Shown here: positions 25,249-34,451 of the stretch, piece after piece
How positions within the stretch are numbered: position 1 is the stretch's first letter
Layout: every line of letters begins with the position of its first letter
Assembly (NCBI GenBank): GCA_963377175.1
Contig: CAUJNA010001225.1
Coordinates: forward strand, 613,811-677,810
DNA: 64,000 nucleotides
Direction: 5' to 3'
Source of the DNA: Effrenium voratum
Lineage: Eukaryota; Sar; Dinophyceae; Suessiales; Symbiodiniaceae
The notes under the pieces: generated by a model
Databases searched by the model: none
Told to the model about the DNA's origin: nothing
Seen by the model: the letters and a program-made list of their open reading frames with translations, nothing else
Translations under genes and position numbers: made by a program

Positions 25249-27414
25249 CTTACATTATACACCTGAACATTGCCGTGTACATGGTGGTTCCCCTTTATTT
25301 TGGTGGAAAAGGCCATGTCTCAAATTGGCAAAATGTATCTTTTAAGGAGCCCTGAACCAGCTGACGGACAACATGGACCCTGAGTTCCGCTTGAGACGTC
25401 AAACCAGGCAAAACTGTGCTTGACTACTCCGTGCTGGCTGATGCGATAGAAGCTCAAACCGATCAAACTGCAGTCACCCTTCCTGTTTCGTGGGGATTCC
25501 CCCTTCAACCTGGGAGCGAGAGCCTCAAGCCCAGGCCAGCATGTAAAGCATTGTCACTTAAAGTCTAACAACCCCAAACTTGCCGGGCGGGGGATTTCAA
25601 GCAAAGTGTCGGCTCTTTTTCCTTGGCCCAATCCTTATCTTATCTGACTTGTGCTTTGTCAGACTAAACCTGGGGATGGGCCTCAAACAATCTGAACTTG
25701 CTGTTTGCCGCATGATTTCCCCGAATCCAAAAGGAAACGCACGCAGCGTCACGCAGAAACAACTGGCTGAACGCCCGGCCGCTCCCTACAACAAAACGTG
25801 TGGTACTCGCTTAGCTACACGCTTGTGGAAGATATGTCTTATCGGCCATCTTGCCAACAGCATGGTTGTGGACAATGGCCTCTGTGATAGCAAAGTGGGG
25901 ACCCCTGCGGTATCCACACCCCTTTAACGAAACAACAAGTGGCATTCCCATCCGAAACCCCTGCAGAAAGTTGGAATACACTTCGCTCGACTTCTCCAAA
26001 CGCCACCTTTTGGCCCAAGAAACCAACCTTTACCAGACAAATAGATGCAGATCTAACCTGTGAAAGGGAACCAGTTGAAGGAAACTTGTTAAGTCAATCC
26101 TAGCGATACATCCATCAGCCTGACGCCTCCAGGCGCCACACCAAAGCCTCAAGAAGCTCGCTGGGCGGGTCCTTCGGGCTGGAAACAGCTTTGAGGCTTC
26201 AAACTGTGCGTTCTTTTGTCTGTCGTGTGTTGGTTGTGTTACCCCCACCAATTAACATGGAACCTGACACGCTGGGTCCTGGAACACCCTTGCAATGTTC
26301 CTGGCTAATTGGTGGGAGGGCTGATTCATTGTGTGGTGGGTTGTCGTTTTGGGTTCTACCCCAACCCCTTTGCGCGGAAGCGTCCACGGGCCGCTCTCCG
26401 AAACCATCTTCCCAAACCATCTGCCCACTTCCTGAGCCCAAAATCCGAACTGAAGTAACTCATCCATGGCCTTCTTAACACGGTATAGACCTTGAAGTGT
26501 CAATGGTCACTGTAATTTCCCGTTATTAACCGGATGACATTGGGTGCACTCAAATTATCATTCAACAAAATCAAAGGTGTCTCCCAGCATATGACCACCA
26601 AACCTGGTATTGCAAGGGGTTAAAGGGGCAGATTCTCAACCGTGGATTGACTATTGAACGTGGAAGGAACATTTTTGGGGGACTGACAAGATTATCAAAG
26701 GCACGGTAAATACAGCACGCCCTCACAGAGCTTCAAAACCACTGTTGCGAGTCGGAGCTTCCCAACAAACGAGGAGGGCTAGCCCGCTCACCTTGCAAAG
26801 CCCTTTAGCTTCCTTTGCCGAATGATGCTGGTAAAGCTAAAATCCTTGAAATGTCCTTGACAGCCTTTCGGCCCGTTTCCAGAAGTACAAAATAGTACAT
26901 GCTCGTTTTCTCAAAATTGTTTCAAACCCACAAATGGGGGAAGTACTTAACAGTGTTCACCAGGCCCACTGAACAAAGTTCTCTGGCCTGCTCCACTCGC
27001 TCACCTTGACAAGCCTTTTTGCTGCTCAATGATTGGACAAAAAACAAGGGAACGAAAGAACGACCAATAAAACATTTGGCAATCAATTGAAGCCCCCAAA
27101 CAGAGTAATTACTTAGCAATACTCAATCAATCGACCTGGTCTGGGGGCATTTGTGCTGTAGGACCTTCTTCTGTTCGGGAGAAAGGGGCACTAGCCTTCG
27201 CCTACACAGGCATCTGCCGACAACTAGACTTCACTACTCAACAGGCCCGGAGCGTTTCCGAATTATGTTCGCCAAGGGCGAGCATGCAAAACGTATCAAA
27301 TATCTGCCAAAACGCTTACAATATATCTCCCAAAACTCAGCCATTGGTTTGTCCCTGAACAAAACAACATATTTGATTGCAACTACCAAAGCACTTTTGA
27401 GACCCCCAAAGCAC
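25249..27414. other. Intron-like sequence with a small palindromic repeat
   Basis: Apart from the hairpin repeat at 26242-26319 no feature is seen. Confidence 0.35.
26242..26319. repeat. 78-bp inverted-repeat (MITE-like) element
   Basis: The left arm CCCCCACCAATTAACATGG is mirrored on the right as ...TAATTGGTGGGAGGG. The spacer holds GGGTCCTGGAACACCC, itself partly palindromic. A related left half is at 17138. No flanking duplication is obvious. Confidence 0.5.
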
Positions 27415-27562
27415 CTTGGAGCACCCGAAAAATCCGCCGCTTTCCCGATTCGCGCGCGTCCTCTTCCTGCAGCTCCCTCAGCAGCCGCGGCAGCGGGGCC
27501 TCTTTGAGGAAGATCTGACGCCTTTGCGCCAGCAGCTCCAAGGGCGCACGCCCTCCCAGTGC
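27415..27562 (-). CDS. Candidate exon of minus-strand host gene
   Basis: Minus strand, AG at 27563-27564, 49 codons plus one base, then AAG|GTGCTT. The peptide contains LGGRAPLELLAQRRQIFL and PLPRLLRELQEEDARESGK, two amphipathic helices. Phase 0 at its start and phase 1 at its end fit both neighbours. Confidence 0.5.
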
Positions 27563-28634
27563 CTGACGGCCGCGTCCGCTCGGGAGCTACGAGAGGCGAC
27601 TTGGGTGTTTGAGGGGCGCGGGGGTTGGTTTTCTTTTTGGAACGAAAAAGGGAAGCCGCAGTTTTTGAGGCCCCCCAAGTTTGACACATACCCAGGATGT
27701 AAGCCACTGTGTCCAATAAAAGGATCCAAACACTTTGGGAAAAAACAAAACTGAGTGCGTGCCGAATGCCACAAGCTTTGGGGCTCTTCCAGAATGAGGT
27801 GTGTGAGTGTGCGTGCGTTTTGCTTGCCTGCCTGGGGGCTCCGTCTTCAGGTTGGCCCGAAGGGAAGCCAAAAGTTACAATTTTAGAGGTCTAATTTGAC
27901 ACATAGCCCGATGCTTAAACCAGTTAAACCCGTTCAAGTGGCAGCTTCACCCTGCTCACTGCAGCCCTGCAGATCAACATGGAACCCGGAAACCAACCAA
28001 TTGTGAAAAAGGACTACTTTTTGGGGCGCAAACCGTTGCAGCTTGTGGGAAAGGTGGTGCAACAACTTTCTCCTCGGCAAGGGACGAGCACCATCCCCTT
28101 TCACGCTGGCAACGCATTACTTGGCCTTAAACTTAAGCCATTGGGGCTAGATTCGCCTGCCCAGATTCAGCGAACCTCAAAAAACAGCAAGATGGCGCAA
28201 GAGGTGGGGGTTTCGAACAAATCCAAGCAAATGAAAGTTATGTGAGTTGCCACGGAGAAATATAGGGAACCCCAATTGGGGCATAACACTACATTTTTTC
28301 CAGCTGGTGATTGAAAAGGGAACCTATCACTACTAGACATACCAATCTCATTTTTTTCAGGGGGCCTAAACATCCAAACGGAATATACCGCAGGCCACGG
28401 CCAAATAGCTGTGGGTCAAACATAGGTACCAAAAATGGAACCATGGTAAGTGGAAACATGGACTAAAACCTGCGGACCGATTCCTGGTTTACTTTTGACC
28501 TCCCAGTGAACATCCCAATCCCCACTATAGGTTCTAAAATGGGTGGTGAATTCACCAATCCTCCAAAATGGGATCCCAAAACGGTTTTGATAACGGCCAG
28601 ATGTTCGACTCCGCCCAAACCAGCCCGCCCAAAC

Positions 28635-28756
28635 CGCCCGCAAGCCTCCAGGGCGGCCTCGGTGGCCCTGAGCTCCCCGTAGCTGAGACGCCTCTCCGCC
28701 AGCGCGGCGAGCGCCAGGCGCTGCACCAGCGCCGGGGAAGCGCCCCCGCACCGCGC
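28635..28756 (-). CDS. Candidate exon, alpha-solenoid-like repeat
   Basis: Minus strand, AG at 28757-28758, phase 0. The peptide ARCGGASPALVQRLALAAL then AERRLSYGELRATEAALEAC is a helical-pair pattern like those of OPR/FASTK/PPR-type RNA-binding solenoids. This family resemblance is an inference from pattern only. The 3' donor is unresolved, possibly a GC donor. Confidence 0.45.
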
Positions 28757-29425
28757 CTGGGCCGAGGGCAGGAGCCAGTTGGCTGCGGTTTTTGGGGGCG
28801 GGTTTCGTGGGCCGGATTGGGGGGGGGGAGGCATTGGTCAAGGTTCTTCGGAAGGTGTGAAGGCGCAGGTGCGGCCAGTCACACACACACACACACCAAA
28901 TGGGGAAAGGGGGAAGGGGCGGGTCACAAGTGACAAGCAGCTGGTGCGTTATTTTTTGGGGGTTCATGTACGCTTTGCATGCTGGGTCGAAACCCGGGAT
29001 CTCCTCATGAGCCATCAGTGCCCCCATAATTGAATAGGGAACGTGCCTGGCGGTAGCGCTGAAAGGGATAGCTAGCATCCTACAGTTGCGGCCACTACAG
29101 TTGCGACCAGTGGCCCTGGTAGAAAACCAATTGCGGTTCATCCATGCCGAATAACTTCGCAGAAATCCATTCCGAAAACGAAACTCATTTCTAAAAGCTT
29201 CGGATCCGTCCGGGATCCTTTTAACAAGAGGTGTCCCGAAAGACAGAAAACCCCTTTAACTGGCAAACGAACCAAAGAATCAACATGGCGGTCTTAGTTT
29301 TTTGTTTTTTTCCAACCTAAACATCATCTTGCAGGAAGTTCACTTTGCAATTGTCCAAGAAGTGAAGAAGTGGTGGGTGTCATATCCCATTTAAGACAAA
29401 TACCCGCGGGGTTTGACCAAGCTAC

Positions 29426-29494
29426 CAGCGACGCCAGGCACGTGGTGAGCCCATGCCCATCCATCGCGCTGTACTGCAGTCGGAGCTCCAGCTC
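29426..29494 (-). CDS. Candidate exon of minus-strand host gene
   Basis: Minus strand, 23 codons in phase 0 between an AG (GGAAAG) and a GTAGCT donor. The peptide is ELELRLQYSAMDGHGLTTC + LASL. A slightly longer version from the stronger CTCCTTTCAG acceptor at 29506-29507 shifts the phase. It reads directly into the next exon (ARCGG...). Confidence 0.45.
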
Positions 29495-29556
29495 CTTTCC
29501 ACGATCTGAAAGGAGAAGCACTGGGAAACCCGTTCAAACGTCTGAGCAATCCGAAC

Positions 29557-29619
29557 CCAGCTGTCCTCAATGCATCGCTGCGCCGATCGCCGGTTCTGGC
29601 GCCACAAAAGCTCCCGCGC
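29557..29619 (-). CDS. Candidate small exon of minus-strand host gene
   Basis: Minus strand, 21 codons, phase 0 to 0, AG at 29620-29621 and GTTCGG donor. The peptide ARELLWRQNRRSAQRCIED is highly charged and helical. It would follow the exon ending ...WEEALQ. Confidence 0.4.
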
Positions 29620-30429
29620 CTGGCCGAAGAATTGCGGCCATCCAGGTGTTATGGGCCTGGAAACCTGATGAGCCTTGCCACCCAGCCCCAGCGCATAAGA
29701 CATGCCACGCTCAAACCTGGCCCAATTTAACCATTCCTATTGCCCGGGTGGTACCTTCGATTCACCTAACCAGATTTGCGGGATGACGTCTGAAACCCAA
29801 GCTGGTGGTATATAAGCATCCGTGATCCCGAAATGGCCCATCCGGTCGCTCAGGGCGCGCAAGCTGCTGGTCAGGGGCTAGTGCTCCTACCATATGCATA
29901 GCAAATTCTTCCTCACTTGAGTGTGAAAGAACCCAGCGGTCCGAATTTCTGTCCCTGCCCATTGGGTCAACCGTGATCCACCCATATACTCCTTGGGCAT
30001 CTGGAACATGTTTGTTTCATGCGCCCATGATGTGTGTTCCCTATGAAACTATTTTGCCTGGAATGGGAACAACTTCTCCTGGGTCCAGCCGCCCTTTAAG
30101 CAACAACATAATTGGTAGCTGGCGTTGGCGAACTCAAGCCGTTTCGGAATTCCCTAAACAGAAAGGGATTTGAAGGGAGTAATTGAACAAGGGAGAACCG
30201 TTTGTTCAGTGGCTCTGGCCTGATAGGGGGAATGCGCAGAACAAAAAGGGATTTACAGGGTGTCACTGAGAGCAACACCCCTTCGGCGACTCCTGTGAAA
30301 TCAAAGTGCGCCATACCCAAGACTACTTTACCACTTCCCATGAGTTGTTTGATTCTCCCGTTTTTTCCAGCAAAGAAGGAGTTGAGGAGTAGAACCCAAA
30401 AGGGATGTGAACGGGGAACAAAATCTTGC

Positions 30430-30527
30430 CTGCAACGCCTCCTCCCACGGCATGGTGGCCGCGAGCCGCGCCAAGCGGTTGGCCAAAGCTGACACCACGC
30501 CAACGTCCTGACCCCGGACGTCAAGGG
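30430..30527 (-). CDS. Candidate exon next to the retroelement, GC donor
   Basis: Minus strand, acceptor TTTTTTGACATTCGCAG, two bases and 32 codons, then CAG|GCAAGA, a GC-type donor. The peptide LDVRGQDVGVVSALANRL + ARLAATMPWEEALQ resembles the end of a PPR-like helical hairpin (weak). The retroelement boundary lies only 58 bp upstream of this exon in transcription order, so the insertion is in the preceding intron. Confidence 0.5.
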
Positions 30528-30584
30528 CTGCGAATGTCAAAAAAGAACGGTTGTGCAAATTTCAGCGCCAGCCGTGGCTGATTT

Positions 30585-30735
30585 TGTGTTATCAAGCCTA
30601 GGCCACCTAAGGGAATACCTAGGCAAGCAGCAAACCGTTGACTACCTTTTCACACTGCTGTCAGTGTTCTTGAAGTCTGTAGCGGCGGAGCATGTACAAG
30701 TACACTCATGCACAGGGTTGGAACCTGAATCCACA
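30585..30735 (-). repeat. 3' LTR of the old element
   Basis: Bases 30585-30695 match 48191-48301 with two transitions in 111 bp. In element sense it ends CTTGATAACACA. The outer ~40 bp (U3 start, TGTGG...) do not match the other copy. The start at TGTGG is chosen because GGGGGG precedes it. Confidence 0.7.
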
Positions 30736-30741
30736 CCCCCC
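30736..30741 (-). other. Polypurine tract of the old element
   Basis: In element sense GAGGGGGG stands directly before TGTGG, the expected position for plus-strand priming at the 3' LTR. Confidence 0.5.
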
Positions 30742-30902
30742 TCATTTGAGATTGAGCAACAACGAAAATGTCGGCAGGTTTTGCAACCCGCTTTGATTCA
30801 ACACGCACATCCATTGCACGTTGAAAATGGACATTACACATCCGTCGTGCATGCAAATTGCTACTCTCACTCAGAAGGGCTCCGTTGTGATGACGATTGC
30901 GT

Positions 30903-31944
30903 TCACCACCTTCCGCTAGTAGACCAGCCACGCGAACTCCAGGTCGACCACTGCCAACTGCTCCAGTCATGACTGCTCCAATCATGGCTGCTCCAATCCC
31001 TCCAGCTGCGGCTTCTGGCAGCGGAGCTGGAGGCGGGCTGAGCAGGTTGCACAGGTCCGCGGGCGCGGTCCTCGGCGCTTTGCCTCTGGCTGCGCCGTGC
31101 GAGCTTCTTCGTGTCGTCCTCCGCCCAGCAGCAAATCTCATTGATTTCAGCTTCGAGGTCCTCGGCTCCGGTTGCCCGGAGCGTAGGGAACTTTCCGCCA
31201 AAGGTGACAAGGTTGCGCATCCCCGGGAGGATGTTGACCTGGGCGACGAATTGATGAAGGCTCAGCCTTTTCCCGTTGTACAAGAATAGCCATGGAAACG
31301 AATGCAGGCTGGCGTCATAGTCCCCGACCTGGCCGCCGGTGACGTAGACAGTCCTCACGTAATGGAGACCTCGTTTTCCATAGCCTGGCCCAACCCCGAG
31401 AAGTCGCTGATCGTAACTCCGTGGAAATTCGGGGAGGACACAAAACCTATAGATAGACATTTGGTAGAGGCTCTCGCGATTGTGTCCTTGCTCCACCATG
31501 CGAAGGGCGAAGGTCGCATCCTTGTCGAACCGATCCACCACATTGTCATATCCAAGCTTGCGGGCTCTGCTATCGTAGTTCTTCGAAGCCTCAGCCTGCT
31601 TGGCTTCAAAGGATGTTGCTCCTCTCTTCGCAACATCAGCATAGCCCTTGAAATCGTTGATGAGGAGCTGATCAACCGACTTGCCAACGCGGTGACTCAC
31701 CTCCTCGAGCATTTGCGTTCTCCGCTTTGCAGCTCTGAAGAGTTGAACATCATTGCCCTCTTTGGTGCTCCGTCCGCAGCTGCCCCTGCATCATGTCCTC
31801 GCCGCAGATGCTGCAGTCCGTGTAGTGGACGGGCATGGCGAAGGTCTTGAACCTGACGACTGAGGGGTCGGCCGCGGGTTGCCCCGGGCGAGCGGCGGCC
31901 GTGTCCTCGTTCGTCTGCTCTTCTTCAGGATTTGTGGCCCTGTT
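30903..31944 (-). pseudogene. C-terminal tail of the KptA-like ORF, broken
   Basis: After the TGA at 31945 the same frame continues with a Glu-rich linker and a zinc-ribbon-like HYTDCSICGEDMMQG, then stops. One frame over, another open stretch runs from about 31760 to 30903 and includes an ATG at 31712. It contains RTVYVTGGQVGDYDASLHS and NILPGMRNLVTFGGKFPTL. It ends with an Arg/Gln segment and a striking tryptophan repeat (WSSHDWSSHDWSSW). I read it as the remainder of the upstream ORF separated by one stop and one frameshift. It could also be a separate small ORF. No domain is recognised. Confidence 0.5.
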
Positions 31945-34329
31945 TCATTCCGCATCGGTCTGAAAGGCCTCGTCTGCAGTCACAGTGACGGCTCGCCTTG
32001 CGGCGAGCGAGTCGACAGTCGTTTGATTCTCCAATGCCTCAAGACGAAGGGCGTTTCTCCAAAGCACTTCACCTGTCTGCGCATCTGTGTAGTACAGAAT
32101 GGCGTCATTGGGAACGATGTCGGCAGTCAGCATGACGTCAGACTCCGAAAGGAAAAACACCACTCCGAGCTCGATCGCGTACTTGAAGTCGATAACGAGC
32201 TCAATGGGCATTGATGCGCGGACTCCAGCATTATATGCTGAGCTCTCAACCGGGTGGATGGAGAAGTGGCTCTGCGAGCGGCCGCTCTCAGTTGCCCCAA
32301 CTCCACCCGGGATCAATCCTGTCCTGACGATGTTCTCGGCTGCGTTCTTGCTCGTGCGATGGTATAGTTTGCCAGGGCCATCCTTGATCAGCGAAAGCTG
32401 CAGTCCGGCCTTGCGAGCATCCTCCGGGAGAAACTTCCCGAAGATGGCCTTCGCAAGTGCGTACTGGTTTCGGCTGATGTCGCCATCAGCATCAACGCTG
32501 CGGGCGTGTCCCTGACTGGCACGAACCTTGATGACAACCCACTCCTGGTTGTTCTCGGCAGCCGAAGGATGCTTGATCGCAAGAACAGTGAATCTGCATT
32601 TCGGATCACATGCAAAAATCTTCAACAGCGTCTTGTACCCGATGTTGCTGCGGGTCTTTCTGTTGAATTTGTCACATAGCTGGCGCACGTCGACAAAATA
32701 GTTCTCATCGAAGTCAAGTGGCCTGTGATCCTGAAATCGGCCACGTAGCATTCCAGTTATGGTTGTGCACCGGTCAGTCGAGGAAGGCTCTCCCTTCAGG
32801 AAGGTGGGCACTTTCAGAATCGTGCCCGGGAGAATCCTCGCCTCGTACGGCTGGCCGCGGAAGATGACGGTTCCGCCGGGCTTGCCTGGCAATGCGCTTC
32901 CTGCAGGGGTTGCCCCCCGCACATCCGATGCCACCGCTGTTGTCGTTGCTTTCGCCAGTACCTTAGGCGATGCTTTCGCGGTGAACTTGGGTGTAGCCGG
33001 AGCGGCCTTGACGCCAAGCGCAGCCTCAGCGGCACTCCCTTGCGGGAGTGCATCATCGTCGTCATAGTCGATCTCCTCCTTGATTTCGACTTCCTCGATC
33101 TTTTCGAGAATGCGGCCCTTCGCGAGCTTGATAGGACGTTGAAGGCTTTCCCATGACTCAAGCGTGAGTTTCCTGTTCGCCTCATACTCAGCCAAAGTGT
33201 ACGGATTGAGTCCAGCTTCGGCGTCATGGGAATATTCAAGGTGCAACCTCACGTTGTTGAAATCTTCCTTGTGGGACTCAACGACAGCGACGCACTTCAT
33301 GACGTTGAAAAGCGACCACAACCACTCCACCGTCGTCTTCCGATTCTCGATGGAGTCCACCATGTGGTAGTTGTCGAGCCTGTCCTGTCGAGACACCAAA
33401 AACGTCGACTCCTTCTTGCGAAGGAGCTTGTGCTTGCTGAGCGACTCATCCAACAACTTTTCCATGAACTGATTGTAGATGGGCGGGAGCATATAGTACG
33501 AACCCTCGGTGTTGGCCAAGATCGTGATGTTCGCAATGCCCCACCAACTCCTGCACTCCTCAAGCACATCGATCGCCTTGGCGCACTTGTTGAACAGCTC
33601 GGGCCAGTGACCGTCTCCGCATCGGTATGGCCATTCGGGCTCGTCGCAGATCCCACCGCTGCCAACGAGCTTGTTCCCGGACCAGTACACCGTCACGTAG
33701 AAGTCATGGTCCTTGAACTCAGGAGGTTTCTTGAGGTCCTTCAGGGCGCTCTTCACGGTCCACGTGAGAAATGTGAGGTCCTTTCCCCAACACATTCTCA
33801 CCTCGCAGTGGCTACAACTCGTGCTGCGGTTGTAGTTCATGTCCTGCGCGCGGTCCGCCCTTTTGCGGTTCTTCTTGCCACCGCTGATCAGGGCGAGGCT
33901 GGAGTCACTCACGACGAGGTACACGCTATTCCGGCCACAGGTTGCCCCGGGCGTGATGCGGCCAAGGCCTTTGTCATTGACAGCGCACAACGTGTCCATG
34001 AGTTCCGGCGCATAGTCAGCCGCCCACATAGCGCAAGAGCTTTGCAGAGTGGCTTGTGCTCCGAGGATCTGCTCCATCGTCTTGCGGTCCTCGGGCCTTG
34101 TCTCCTGGAACAAAGTGTTCGATGTAAAGCTCGTCATCACTCCTCGCCAGTACTCCAAGTTGCCCTCCGAATACTCCCCGAGGTTGTAAGCAGCCATAGC
34201 GGCTACCGGTGAGGGAAGCTTAAGAGCAACAAGTGCACGTTTTGTTGGTCTCTGAGCCGAGCTATCGGTGACAAACTGCTTCATGCTGTCAGCAAACTCA
34301 GAAAAACATTCATGGATCAGGTCAGTCAT
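31945..34329 (-). CDS. Retroelement ORF with SGNH-hydrolase-like and Tpt1/KptA-like domains
   Basis: An intact 794-codon ORF from an ATG, between pol and the 3' LTR. Residues ~135-330 carry spaced motifs resembling an SGNH/GDSL hydrolase: VVSDSSLAL (block I-like), YWSGNKLVG (block III-like) and DNYHM (DxxH, block V-like). This call is tentative. Residues ~430-510 are an acidic then Ala/Lys-rich linker. Residues ~535-755 match RNA 2'-phosphotransferase (Tpt1/KptA): YFVDVRQLCDKF, IGYKTLLKIFACDPKCRF, KVRASQGHA (family I-RANQGHS), LYHRTSKNAAENIVRTGL (family YHGT...GL), the His-containing HFSIHP, AGVR, and FFLSESDVMLTADI. In the known family this enzyme removes a 2'-phosphate from RNA using NAD+. 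Two of the four catalytic Arg/His positions are visible (R in VRASQGH and in AGVR). The N-terminal R-H pair appears as LRG, so activity is doubtful. An in-frame TAG lies just before the ATG, so it may once have been the end of the pol polyprotein. Confidence 0.7.
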   Translation of the reverse strand: MTDLIHECFSEFADSMKQFVTDSSAQRPTKRALVALKLPSPVAAMAAYNLGEYSEGNLEYWRGVMTSFTSNTLFQETRPEDRKTMEQILGAQATLQSSCAMWAADYAPELMDTLCAVNDKGLGRITPGATCGRNSVYLVVSDSSLALISGGKKNRKRADRAQDMNYNRSTSCSHCEVRMCWGKDLTFLTWTVKSALKDLKKPPEFKDHDFYVTVYWSGNKLVGSGGICDEPEWPYRCGDGHWPELFNKCAKAIDVLEECRSWWGIANITILANTEGSYYMLPPIYNQFMEKLLDESLSKHKLLRKKESTFLVSRQDRLDNYHMVDSIENRKTTVEWLWSLFNVMKCVAVVESHKEDFNNVRLHLEYSHDAEAGLNPYTLAEYEANRKLTLESWESLQRPIKLAKGRILEKIEEVEIKEEIDYDDDDALPQGSAAEAALGVKAAPATPKFTAKASPKVLAKATTTAVASDVRGATPAGSALPGKPGGTVIFRGQPYEARILPGTILKVPTFLKGEPSSTDRCTTITGMLRGRFQDHRPLDFDENYFVDVRQLCDKFNRKTRSNIGYKTLLKIFACDPKCRFTVLAIKHPSAAENNQEWVVIKVRASQGHARSVDADGDISRNQYALAKAIFGKFLPEDARKAGLQLSLIKDGPGKLYHRTSKNAAENIVRTGLIPGGVGATESGRSQSHFSIHPVESSAYNAGVRASMPIELVIDFKYAIELGVVFFLSESDVMLTADIVPNDAILYYTDAQTGEVLWRNALRLEALENQTTVDSLAARRAVTVTADEAFQTDAE

Positions 34330-34451
34330 TTCCTACGTGTAAGATTCAGCACGTTTGAGGGCCGCCCCCCTGGACTGTCCATGCTGATGATCCTTTGTGC
34401 ACTTATACTGTGCAGTTTGGCCAACGATTGACAGGAAGAAGCAATAGTCCA
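34330..34451 (-). pseudogene. Broken end of the PCTGG methyltransferase-like domain
   Basis: After the TAA at 34452 the same frame reads WTIASSCQSLAKLHS. A shifted frame then reads CTKDHQHGQSRGAALKRAES followed by YT and a TAG just before the next ORF. Both fit the usual end of this domain (PWTIATxC..., HxHxxxxGxAxKxTExYT). The gap is therefore one stop plus one frameshift. The original protein would have run on into the KptA-like ORF. Confidence 0.5.

Noticed and set aside
28976..29045. Possible tRNA (GGTTTCGACCC-like arm)
   Set aside because: No fitting D-arm, anticodon arm or acceptor stem can be built around it.
33226..34212. Plus-strand frame of 328 codons
   Set aside because: Antisense of the SGNH-like part of the KptA ORF. 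The minus strand carries recognisable motifs, the plus does not.
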